From JASHSH01 sp036490215 (GTDB taxonomy: Bacteria > Pseudomonadota > Alphaproteobacteria > Rhodospirillales > Magnetospirillaceae), in assembly GCA_036490215.1 (NCBI GenBank), contig DASXEH010000036.1, positions 62,001 to 126,000 of the forward strand: a DNA stretch of 64,000 bases. Direction: 5' to 3'. Made by a program: the position numbers and the translations under genes. The notes beneath the pieces are model-generated. The model searched no databases. It saw nothing but the letters and a program-made list of their open reading frames with translations, and had not been told where the DNA came from. Numbering within the stretch: the first letter of the stretch is position 1; the number at the start of each line of letters is the position of its first letter. Shown piece by piece: positions 53,356-62,107 of this stretch.

Positions 53356-54771
53356 TTACCGCGGCAGGTCGCTGACGCCCATCAGGAACTCGTCGACGGC
53401 GTGCGCCGCCTGACGGCCTTCGCGGATCGCCCAAACGACCAGCGACTGGCCACGGCGCATATCGCCACAGGCGAATATCTTGTCGATCGAGCTCTTGTAG
53501 TTCTGCACCGTCGCTTTGACGTTGCCACGCGGATCACGCTCGATGCCGAGCTGGGTCAGCAGGCCCTCATGCACGGGATGGACGAAGCCCATCGCCAGCA
53601 GCACCAGATCGGCCGGGCGCGAGAACTCGGTGCCCGGGATCGGGTTGAACTTCGCGTCGACCTGCGAGCCATGCAGCGTCGTGACCTTGCCGTCCTTGCC
53701 TTCGAGGCGCACGGCCGTCTGCGACCACACGCGTTCGCAGCCCTCTTCCTGCGAGCTCGATGTGCGCAGCCGCGTCGGCCAGAGCGGCCACACGGTTTCG
53801 CGCGCTTCGCGTTCCGGGGGCTTCGGCATGATTTCGATCTGGGTGATCGAAGCCGCACCCTGGCGGTTCGAGGTGCCGATGCAGTCGGACCCCGTGTCGC
53901 CGCCGCCCATGACGATGACGTGCTTGCCCTTGGCGCTGATCTCGCGCACGGAGAATGCCTCGCCCGAAACACGGCGATTCTGCTGGGTCAGGAACTCCAT
54001 GGCGAAATGCACGCCATCGAGTTCGCGGCCCGGCACGGGCAGATCGCGCGGCTTTTCCGAACCGCCCGCCAGCACCACCGCGTCGAAGTCGCGGACCAGT
54101 TCGCTCGCTTGGACCGTCACGCCGACATTGACGCCGGTCTTGAACTCGACACCCTCGGCCCGCATCTGCGCAACGCGGCGTTCGACCACGCGCTTCTCAA
54201 GCTTGAAGTCAGGGATGCCATAGCGCAGCAGGCCGCCGGGCTGGGCGTTCTTTTCGAACACCGTCACCTGATGGCCGGCGCGGTTAAGCTGCTGAGCGGC
54301 GGCAAGACCTGCGGGGCCCGAACCCACGACCGCGACGCGCTTGCCGGTGCGCGGATGGTCGGCATCGGGAACGATCCAGCCTTCCTTGAAGCCACGTTCT
54401 GCAATGGCGTATTCGATGTCTTTGATCGCGACCGGCGCGTCATGAAGCTTCAGCGTGCACGATTCCTCGCACGGCGCCGGGCAGATGCGGCCGGTGATCT
54501 CAGGAAAATTGTTCGTCGAGTGCAGCGTGTCGAGCGCGGTGCGCCAATCCTCGTGATAAACGAGGTCGTTCCAGTCCGGGATCATGTTATTGACCGGACA
54601 ACCCGTGTGACAGAACGGCACGCCGCAATCCATGCAGCGCGATGCCTGCGTCTTCAACGCCCCCTGGTCTTCAGGGACCGTGAACTCGCGGAAGTGCTTG
54701 AGACGCTCCGCTACCGGTTCGCTCTGGTGCTCGGCCCGGGCGAACTCTTTGAAACCGGTCGGCTTGCCCAT
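53356..54771 (-). CDS. gltD: glutamate synthase small (beta) subunit
   Basis: A 471-residue flavoprotein that passes electrons from NADPH to the large subunit. The N-terminal cysteine-rich motif (RCMDCGVPFCHTGCPVNNMIPDWN) holds a 4Fe-4S cluster. VAVVGSGPAGLAAAQQL is the FAD dinucleotide motif, and VIVMGGGDTGSDC the NADPH one. ATG 54771 is used; it lies 1 base downstream of the gltB stop, so the two are coupled. Confidence 0.97.
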   Translation of the reverse strand: MGKPTGFKEFARAEHQSEPVAERLKHFREFTVPEDQGALKTQASRCMDCGVPFCHTGCPVNNMIPDWNDLVYHEDWRTALDTLHSTNNFPEITGRICPAPCEESCTLKLHDAPVAIKDIEYAIAERGFKEGWIVPDADHPRTGKRVAVVGSGPAGLAAAQQLNRAGHQVTVFEKNAQPGGLLRYGIPDFKLEKRVVERRVAQMRAEGVEFKTGVNVGVTVQASELVRDFDAVVLAGGSEKPRDLPVPGRELDGVHFAMEFLTQQNRRVSGEAFSVREISAKGKHVIVMGGGDTGSDCIGTSNRQGAASITQIEIMPKPPEREARETVWPLWPTRLRTSSSQEEGCERVWSQTAVRLEGKDGKVTTLHGSQVDAKFNPIPGTEFSRPADLVLLAMGFVHPVHEGLLTQLGIERDPRGNVKATVQNYKSSIDKIFACGDMRRGQSLVVWAIREGRQAAHAVDEFLMGVSDLPR

Positions 54772-54772
54772 C

Positions 54773-57700
54773 TTACGGCACTCCGACCACGGATTTCGGT
54801 CGATCCTCGGCGCCGGCGGGCTTGACTGCCTGGGCCTTCTTCGTCGCCAGCATCGCCTGCTTGTAATCGATCGGCATCACCTTGACGAACTTGGGCAGGA
54901 AGCTGTCCCAGTTGTCGAGGATCTGCTTGGCGCGCGCGCTGTTGGTGTAGCGGCGGTGGTTCTCGATCAGGAAGCGCAGCCGCGCGGCGTCACCGGTCAT
55001 CAGATCGGCGAAGACATTCGGCGCGGCGCCGTTGGCGTGGGCCGTGCTGGCCACCGGCTCGGCCTTGATCGCCTCAAGCTCGACCATCGACAGGTTGGCG
55101 CGCTGCTTGAAGTCGCCCGCCTCGTCCAACACATAGGCCACGCCGCCACTCATACCGGCCGCGAAGTTGCGGCCGCTGGCGCCCAGCACGGCGACGACGC
55201 CACCCGTCATGTATTCGCAGCCATGGTCGCCCACGCCTTCGACGACGGCGATCGCACCCGAGTTGCGCACGGCGAAACGCTCGCCGGCCACGCCGCGGAA
55301 ATAGCATTCGCCTTCGGTGGCGCCGTAGAGCACCGTGTTGCCGAGGATGATGTTCTCTTCGGCCACGCGCTTCGACTTCGCCGGCGGCATGATAACGATG
55401 CGGCCGCCCGACAAGCCCTTGCCGACATAGTCATTGCCTTCGCCGGTCAGTTCGAGCGTCACGCCGTGCGCCAGGAACGCACCGAAACTCTGCCCGGCGA
55501 TGCCGGTCAGCTTGATGTCGATCGTGTCTTCCGGCAGGCCTGCATGGCCATAGCGCTTGGCCACTTCACCCGACAGCATCGCGCCGACGGTACGGTCATA
55601 GTTGTGCACCGGCAGTTCGATCTGCACCGGCTTGCGCGACTCGAGCGCAGGCCGCGCCATCTCGATCAGATTGCGGTCGAGAACGCGATCGATACCGTGA
55701 TCCTGCTTCTCGCAATTGAAGATGGCCACGTTCGGACCCGGCTTCGGCTTATAGAATAGCCGCGAAAAGTCGAGGCCCTTGGCCTTCCAATGTTCGACGG
55801 CGCGGCGGGCGTCGAGCAGGTCGGACCGGCCGATCAACTCGTCGATCTTGCGCACGCCCAAGCCTGCCATGATCTCGCGCACTTCTTCGGCGACGAAGAA
55901 GAAATAGTTGATGACGTGCTCGGGCTTACCCGTGAACTTCTTGCGCAGCTCCGGGTCCTGCGTCGCGACACCGACCGGGCAGGTGTTCAGATGGCACTTG
56001 CGCATCATGATGCAGCCGGCGGCGATCAGCGGCGCGGTGGCGAAGCCGAACTCGTCGGCGCCAAGCAGCGCGCCCACGATCACATCGCGGCCGGTGCGCA
56101 GACCACCATCCACCTGCACGGCGATACGGCCGCGCAGACGATTGAGAACGAGCGTCTGCTGGGTTTCGGCCAGACCGATTTCCCAGGGCGAGCCCGCATG
56201 CTTGATCGAGGTCAGCGGCGAAGCGCCCGTTCCGCCCTCGTAACCCGAGATGGTCACGTGGTCGGCATGGGCCTTCGACACGCCGGCAGCAACCGTGCCG
56301 ACACCGGTCTCGGAGACCAGCTTCACCGATACGCGCGCGGCCGGATTGGCGTTCTTCAGGTCGAAGATCAGCTGCGCCAAGTCTTCGATCGAATAGATGT
56401 CGTGATGCGGCGGCGGGCTGATCAGGCCGACACCGGGCGTCGAATGCCGCACGCGGGCGATAGTTGCGTCGACCTTATGGCCGGGCAGCTGACCGCCCTC
56501 GCCGGGCTTCGCACCTTGGGCCATCTTGATTTGCAGGTCGTCGGCGTTGACCAGGTATTCGGCGGTGACGCCAAATCGGCCCGACGCCACCTGCTTGATC
56601 GCCGAACGCATGGAGTCGCCGTTGGGCAGCGGCTTGAAGCGGTCCGATTCCTCGCCGCCCTCGCCCGTGTTCGACTTGCCGCCGATGCGGTTCATCGCGA
56701 TCGCCAGCGTGGTATGCGCCTCGCGGCTGATCGAGCCGAAGCTCATCGCGCCGGTGGCGAAGCGCTTCACGATCGACTTGGCGGGCTCGACTTCGTCCAG
56801 CGGCACCGGCTTGCCGGCCGGCTTCAGCACGAACAAACCACGCAGCGTCATCAGACGCTCGCTCTGCTCGTTCACGATCTTGGCGAAGTCCTTGTAGCGT
56901 TCGAGCGAGTTGCCGCGCGCGGCGTGCTGCAGAGCGCCGATCGTCTCGGACGTCCAGGCGTGTTCTTCGCCGCGCATGCGCTGCGCGTAGTCGCCGCCCA
57001 CTTCGAGCATGCTGCGCAGCGTCGGCCCGTCGCCATAAGCGGCAGTGTGGCGGCGCACCGTCTCTTCGGCAATTTCCTTGGCGCCCACGCCTTCGATCGC
57101 ACTTGAGGTGCCCTTGAAGTACTTGTTGATGAACTCTGTCGACAATCCGACCGCGTCGAAAATCTGCGCGCCGCAATAGGACTGATAGGTGCTGATGCCC
57201 ATCTTGGCCATCACCTTCAGGATGGCCTTGTCGACGCCCTTGATGTAGCGCTTGGCGAGTTCATAGCTGCTCACGTCTTCAGGCAGCTGCTCGCGCATCG
57301 ATTCGAGCGTCTCGAAGGCGAGATACGGATTGATCGCCTCGGCGCCATAACCTGCGAGCGCGCAGAAGTGATGGATCTCGCGCGCTTCGCCGGTCTCGAC
57401 CACCAGACCCGTGGCCGTACGCTTACCTTCGCGCACCAAATGATGATGTACGGCGGCGGTGGCGAGCAGCGCCGGGATCGCAATCCGGTTCGGCCCGACC
57501 ATACGGTCTGACAGGATCAGGATGTTGACGCCCGCGTCCACGTTGCGCGCGGCTTCCGCGCACATCGCTTCGATCGCGTTCTCCATCCCCTCGGCGCCAT
57601 CGCGCGCCGGCCAGGTAATGTCTACCGTGACCGAACGGAACGCGTCGCCGGCCTGCTGGCCCATGACGCGCACCTTCTCCAGATCCTCATTGGTCAGGAT

Positions 57701-59413
57701 CGGCTGGCGCACTTCGAGGCGGACGAGCTTGTTCTCTTCGGGACTGCCGAGCAGATTCGGACGCGGCCCGATCAGCGACACCAGACTCATCACCAGTTCT
57801 TCGCGGATCGAATCGATCGGCGGATTGGTAACCTGGGCGAAGCACTGCTTGAAATAGGTATAGAGCAACTTCGATTTCGACGAGAGCACCGAAACCGGCG
57901 CGTCGTTGCCCATGCTGCCCACAGCTTCCTGGCCGGTGGTGGCCAGCGGCGTCAGAAGGAACTTGATGTCCTCGACCGTGTAGCCGAACGCTTGCTGACG
58001 ATCGAGCAGCGTATGCGGATCGGCGGGCACCTGCTGTCCGGTCTTGGGCAGGTCTTCGAGAACAATCTGCCGCTTGTCCAATTCTTCTTGATACGGATGC
58101 GCCGCGGCGAGCTCCGCCTTGATCTCGGCGTCGTCGATAATGCGGCCCTGCTCCAGATCGATCAGTAGCATCTTGCCGGGCTGCAGGCGCCACTTCTTCG
58201 TGATCTTGTCATCGGGAATCGGCAGCACGCCGCTTTCCGACGACATGATCACCAGATCGTCATCAGTGACGATATAGCGCGCCGGACGCAGACCGTTGCG
58301 GTCAAGCGTCGCGCCGATCTGGCGGCCATCGGTGAAGCACACCGCCGCCGGGCCGTCCCACGGCTCCATCAACGCGGCGTGATATTCGTAGAAGGCGCGG
58401 CGCTGCTCATCCATCAGCGGATTGCCGGCCCACGCTTCCGGAATCATCATCATCATCGCGTGGGAGAGCGAATAGCCGCCCTGCACCAGAAGCTCGAGCG
58501 CGTTGTCGAAGCACGCCGTGTCGGATTGGTTCTCGTAGGAGATCGGCCACAGCTTGGCCAGATCGTCCTTCAACAGGTCCGAATGCATTCCACCGCGGCG
58601 CGCGGCCATCCAGTTGAGGTTGCCGCGCTTGGTGTTGATCTCGCCGTTATGGCAGACCATGCGGAACGGGTGCGCCAGGCTCCACTTCGGGAAGGTGTTA
58701 GTGGCGAAGCGCTGATGCACCAGCGCCAGCGCCGACTCCATCCGCTTGTCCTGCAGGTCGAGATAGTAGGTGCCCACCTGCCGCGCCAGCAGCATGCCCT
58801 TGTAGACCAGGGTGCGCGATGACAGCGAAGCGGGATAGAAGTCCGCAACCTCGGATCCGAACTCGCGTAGCGTATTGCTGATGACCTTGCGGATCACATA
58901 GAGCTTGCGCTCGAAGGTGGTCTGGTCGGGCGTGTTCGAGCCGCGGGCAATGAAGGCCTGCTTCATCACCGGTTCCTGAGAACGCACGGCCTTGCCCAGC
59001 ACATTGCTGTCGACCGGCACATCGCGCCAGCCGAGGAAGGTCTGCCCCTCGGCCTTGATCGTCTTCTCGATCACGGCCTCGCAGCGCTCGCGCACCGCCT
59101 TGTCCTGCGGCAGGAAGAAGAAACCGACGCCATAGGAGCCGAGCGCCGGCAGCGTGATGCCAAGCCTGGCGGCTTCCGGGCGCAGCAAGCCGTCCGGCAT
59201 CTGCACGAGAATGCCGGCGCCGTCGCCCATGTCCGGATCGGCACCCACGGCACCGCGATGCTCGAGGTGAATCAGGATATCCAGGCCCTGTTTGACGATC
59301 GCATAGGATTTGCGGTTCTTGATCTGAACGACGAAGCCGATGCCGCATGCATCGTGCTCGTTCTTCGGATCATAGAGTCCCTGCTTACCCGGTACGAAAT
59401 CGTCCTGCGCCAT
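54773..59413 (-). CDS. gltB: glutamate synthase large (alpha) subunit
   Basis: A 1546-residue protein of normal length. An amidotransferase domain begins with Cys23 (DACGIGFV) after a short propeptide, and hydrolyses glutamine. The central and FMN domains follow (residues about 480-1250), with the 3Fe-4S cysteines in CIMMRKCHLNTCPVG. A C-terminal beta-helix (GXGXG type repeats, GGVVAVLGASGRNFAAGMSGG) ends the protein. Together with GltD it makes glutamate from 2-oxoglutarate and glutamine. ATG 59413 is used. Confidence 0.98.
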   Translation of the reverse strand: MAQDDFVPGKQGLYDPKNEHDACGIGFVVQIKNRKSYAIVKQGLDILIHLEHRGAVGADPDMGDGAGILVQMPDGLLRPEAARLGITLPALGSYGVGFFFLPQDKAVRERCEAVIEKTIKAEGQTFLGWRDVPVDSNVLGKAVRSQEPVMKQAFIARGSNTPDQTTFERKLYVIRKVISNTLREFGSEVADFYPASLSSRTLVYKGMLLARQVGTYYLDLQDKRMESALALVHQRFATNTFPKWSLAHPFRMVCHNGEINTKRGNLNWMAARRGGMHSDLLKDDLAKLWPISYENQSDTACFDNALELLVQGGYSLSHAMMMMIPEAWAGNPLMDEQRRAFYEYHAALMEPWDGPAAVCFTDGRQIGATLDRNGLRPARYIVTDDDLVIMSSESGVLPIPDDKITKKWRLQPGKMLLIDLEQGRIIDDAEIKAELAAAHPYQEELDKRQIVLEDLPKTGQQVPADPHTLLDRQQAFGYTVEDIKFLLTPLATTGQEAVGSMGNDAPVSVLSSKSKLLYTYFKQCFAQVTNPPIDSIREELVMSLVSLIGPRPNLLGSPEENKLVRLEVRQPILTNEDLEKVRVMGQQAGDAFRSVTVDITWPARDGAEGMENAIEAMCAEAARNVDAGVNILILSDRMVGPNRIAIPALLATAAVHHHLVREGKRTATGLVVETGEAREIHHFCALAGYGAEAINPYLAFETLESMREQLPEDVSSYELAKRYIKGVDKAILKVMAKMGISTYQSYCGAQIFDAVGLSTEFINKYFKGTSSAIEGVGAKEIAEETVRRHTAAYGDGPTLRSMLEVGGDYAQRMRGEEHAWTSETIGALQHAARGNSLERYKDFAKIVNEQSERLMTLRGLFVLKPAGKPVPLDEVEPAKSIVKRFATGAMSFGSISREAHTTLAIAMNRIGGKSNTGEGGEESDRFKPLPNGDSMRSAIKQVASGRFGVTAEYLVNADDLQIKMAQGAKPGEGGQLPGHKVDATIARVRHSTPGVGLISPPPHHDIYSIEDLAQLIFDLKNANPAARVSVKLVSETGVGTVAAGVSKAHADHVTISGYEGGTGASPLTSIKHAGSPWEIGLAETQQTLVLNRLRGRIAVQVDGGLRTGRDVIVGALLGADEFGFATAPLIAAGCIMMRKCHLNTCPVGVATQDPELRKKFTGKPEHVINYFFFVAEEVREIMAGLGVRKIDELIGRSDLLDARRAVEHWKAKGLDFSRLFYKPKPGPNVAIFNCEKQDHGIDRVLDRNLIEMARPALESRKPVQIELPVHNYDRTVGAMLSGEVAKRYGHAGLPEDTIDIKLTGIAGQSFGAFLAHGVTLELTGEGNDYVGKGLSGGRIVIMPPAKSKRVAEENIILGNTVLYGATEGECYFRGVAGERFAVRNSGAIAVVEGVGDHGCEYMTGGVVAVLGASGRNFAAGMSGGVAYVLDEAGDFKQRANLSMVELEAIKAEPVASTAHANGAAPNVFADLMTGDAARLRFLIENHRRYTNSARAKQILDNWDSFLPKFVKVMPIDYKQAMLATKKAQAVKPAGAEDRPKSVVGVP

Positions 59414-59757
59414 CGCTGATCAAAAGCCCCCGAAGTCTTTGTTGGTCCGGAATATCCGAACGTCGAAACGTCGCGATATAACAAGCAGCGACGCAAAAAA
59501 CACCATTTTTTATAGTGCATGACGCTACCGCGCTGCACAATCAGATTTAGTGGCGGCAGATCGTCGTTTTTTGAGCCTCTGCAAAGAGCTTACGTAATGG
59601 CGAAAGGGGCCGATCCGGTCCCACCACCGCTGCCAAAAGCAGCAGAGCGCCTCGCATTGACAGCACCCGGCCCGCACGATTAGCTCGATTGGACGCAACG
59701 CGTCGATCGAAAGCGCCAATCATAGGCGCGGCGGCAATCGTGATGGGGAGAGCTTCC
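59414..59757. other. 344-base gap between gltB and the amidase gene
   Basis: No coding frame is seen. It holds A/T-rich runs (ttttttat near 59507-59514; cgttttttgag near 59569), probably the promoter of gltB (minus strand) and of the amidase (plus strand). No exact promoter can be fixed with confidence. Confidence 0.4.
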
Positions 59758-61245
59758 ATGGCGTTCAGCGAATACGAACAGCACGACGCGCTTGGCTTGG
59801 CCGAACTGGTGCGCAAACGCCAAGTCAGCGCCAGCGAACTGTTGGACGAAGCGATTGCGCGCGCGGATCGTCTCAATCCGGCCCTAAACGCGATCATCAC
59901 CCGCATCGATGACACGGCGCGCACCGCCGCCAAAAACGGTTTACCGGACGGCCCCTTCAGTGGTGTGCCCTTCCTGCTGAAGGATCTCGGCCCCTATCTC
60001 GCCGGCGTGCCGATGCAGATGGGCAGCCGCGCGCTCAAGGGGTTCGTGCCCAATCGCGATAGTGAGCTGACGCGCCGCTTCAAAGCGTCGGGGCTCAACA
60101 TTTTCGGCAAGACCAACACGCCGGAATTCGGCAATTCGGGCTACACCGAGCCGGTGGCCTTCGGTCCCGCGCGCAATCCATGGGACACAACCCGTACGCC
60201 GGGCGGATCGAGCGGCGGATCGGCTGCTGCCGTCGCCGCAGGCATCGTGCCCATGGCGCATGGCAATGACGGCGGCGGTTCGTTGCGCATTCCCGCAAGT
60301 TGCGCGGGACTGTTCGGCATGAAAGCGTCTCGCGGCCGTACACCCGGTGACGCTGAAATCCCAGACTTGTTGGGCGCGCTGGTGGTCGATGGCGTGATGA
60401 GCCGCAGCGTGCGCGACAGTGCCGCCGCGCTGGACGTGCTCCGCGGCGTCGACACCGGCCTTCTCTGGTCCGCCCCGGAGCCCAAAGAAAGCTACTTGGC
60501 TTCCGCGGGCCGCGATCCCGGCCGACTGCGCATCGCCTCGATCACCCATCCGATGTTCGCCAAGAGCCTCGATCCCGAATGCCAGACCGGCCAGGCTAAC
60601 GCCATGAAGCTGCTCACCAGCCTCGGCCATATCGTCGAGGGCGCCGATCCGAAAATTGATTACGCCGAAGCCCTCGAGTCCTTCATCGTTCTATTCTTCA
60701 CCGAGATCGCCCAGGCGATCGAGATCGCCGAAACCTCCATGGGCCGCAGCTTCTCACGCCGCGAGATCGAAGTGGTGCCGTGGTTCGCCCGATCTTATTT
60801 CCGTTCGCTGCCGCCAGCGATGATCGCCCGCGCGACCTATGTTCAGGGCAAGCTGGCGCGCCAATACGCCTCGTTCATGGAACAGTACGATGTGTTGCTG
60901 ATGCCCACCCTGGGCATGCCGCCGATCAAGGTCGGCGCGTTGCAGCCGACATCGCTCGAAACGACGATGATCGACATCGCCAGCGCCACGCGCTTCGGTC
61001 CCTTGGCCAAGACGATCATCAAGGAACTCGGCGCCAAAGCCTTCTCCTGGACGCCCTCGACGCCGCTGTTCAACATGACCGGACAACCGGGCATGTCGGT
61101 GCCGCTGCATTGGAGCGCCGATGGCCTGCCGGTGGGCATGCAATTCATCGGGCGCTATGGCGACGAGACGACGCTGTTCCAGCTGGCGGGTCAGTTGGAA
61201 CGGGCGCAGCCGTGGTTCGACAAGCGGCCGCCGTCGAAGGTGTGA
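59758..61245 (+). CDS. amidase-signature-family amidase
   Basis: A 495-residue enzyme of the amidase-signature family, with a Ser-cisSer-Lys triad: Lys in FLLKDLG (about residue 79), and the two serines in TPGGSSGGSAAAVAAG with a GND-GGSLRIPASCAG loop. It hydrolyses a carboxamide; the substrate is not decided. ATG 59758 with ggggag upstream is preferred to 59689, which adds a basic, unrelated N-terminus. It ends at 61245, followed by an intergenic repeat. Confidence 0.92.
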   Translation: MAFSEYEQHDALGLAELVRKRQVSASELLDEAIARADRLNPALNAIITRIDDTARTAAKNGLPDGPFSGVPFLLKDLGPYLAGVPMQMGSRALKGFVPNRDSELTRRFKASGLNIFGKTNTPEFGNSGYTEPVAFGPARNPWDTTRTPGGSSGGSAAAVAAGIVPMAHGNDGGGSLRIPASCAGLFGMKASRGRTPGDAEIPDLLGALVVDGVMSRSVRDSAAALDVLRGVDTGLLWSAPEPKESYLASAGRDPGRLRIASITHPMFAKSLDPECQTGQANAMKLLTSLGHIVEGADPKIDYAEALESFIVLFFTEIAQAIEIAETSMGRSFSRREIEVVPWFARSYFRSLPPAMIARATYVQGKLARQYASFMEQYDVLLMPTLGMPPIKVGALQPTSLETTMIDIASATRFGPLAKTIIKELGAKAFSWTPSTPLFNMTGQPGMSVPLHWSADGLPVGMQFIGRYGDETTLFQLAGQLERAQPWFDKRPPSKV

Positions 61246-61262
61246 CGCCGCTTCCCAACGCC

Positions 61263-61399
61263 CGTCACCCCCGCGAAGGCGGGGCTCCAGCGGCGCGCGA
61301 TAGCGAGCGTTTGAGTCTTTTTACGGAAGGCGCTAACGCGCGCTTGTCTCCTGGATGCCGGATCAGCGTCTCGCAGTACTCGACTTGTCCGGCATGACG
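61263..61399. repeat. intergenic palindromic repeat
   Basis: The ends are cgtca and tgacg; inside are cccccgcgaaggcgggg (a hairpin) near the left and ctggatgccggatc plus ttgtccggcatgacg at the right. It lies between the convergent amidase and cysH genes. Similar elements are widespread in alphaproteobacteria. Confidence 0.6.
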
Positions 61400-61408
61400 G
61401 CTACGCCG

Positions 61409-62107
61409 TCAAATCACCGCGTCGGGAATCAGCAGCCGGTGGATGCCGCATTCGCTCTTGGCTGTACCGGCCCAACGGCCGGCACGGATCGGCTCGCCCG
61501 GTGCCACGGCGCGGGTGCAGGGCCAGCAGCCGATCGAGCGGAAGCCCTTCTCGACTAATGGATGACGTGGTAGATCGCGGTCTTCGAACGCGGACTCGAT
61601 CCGATCCGAGGTCCAGGTGGCGAGCGGGCTGACTTTGATCACGCCGTCCTCGCCCGCTTCGATCGAATGCAGATTTTCGCGGCCGCCACCATGGACACGC
61701 TTGCGCCCGTCGATCAGCACGTCGAAGCCGGTACGCACCCGTTCGAAGGGCTGCACCTTGCGCAGCCGGCAGCACGCATCGGCATCGGTACGCCAGAGTT
61801 CGTCGGCCGCCGCGAGATCGGCGGGATCGGGCCGAACGATGCGCAGATCGTTCAAGCCGAGCTTATGCGTCAGCGTCTCGCGGTACTCGTGGGTTTCGTC
61901 GAACAGCTCGCCGGTGTCGATGAAGAACACGGGCAAGGAGCGATCGACCTGGGATACCAGATCGAGAAGCACGGCTGCTTCGGCACCAAAAGAGCTGATC
62001 ACCGCCGTACGCTCGGGATAAGCGGCGGCCACTGCGGCAATCAGATCACGGCCGTCGAGATCGCCATGCGCATCGCGCAGGCTTTTGACCGCGTCAAAGA
62101 CGTTCAT
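61409..62107 (-). CDS. cysH: adenylyl-sulfate (APS-type) reductase
   Basis: A 232-residue reductase that makes sulfite from activated sulfate. The presence of the cysteine pairs Cys112-Cys113 (ACCRLRK) and Cys194-x2-Cys197 (GCWPCT) shows the 4Fe-4S type, which normally uses APS. The catalytic Cys220 is in KSECGIH near the end. ATG 62107 overlaps the cysI stop (ATGA), so translation is coupled to the sulfite reductase. Confidence 0.93.
   Translation of the reverse strand: MNVFDAVKSLRDAHGDLDGRDLIAAVAAAYPERTAVISSFGAEAAVLLDLVSQVDRSLPVFFIDTGELFDETHEYRETLTHKLGLNDLRIVRPDPADLAAADELWRTDADACCRLRKVQPFERVRTGFDVLIDGRKRVHGGGRENLHSIEAGEDGVIKVSPLATWTSDRIESAFEDRDLPRHPLVEKGFRSIGCWPCTRAVAPGEPIRAGRWAGTAKSECGIHRLLIPDAVI

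Noticed and set aside
53248..54825. Long plus-strand open frame opposite gltD
   Set aside because: It is a shadow of a certain gene on the other strand; its translation is rich in His, Arg and Asp with no domain, as expected for antisense of GC-rich coding DNA.
55790..57106. 438-codon plus-strand open frame opposite gltB
   Set aside because: Antisense shadow within the FMN domain of gltB; no start context and no recognisable motif.
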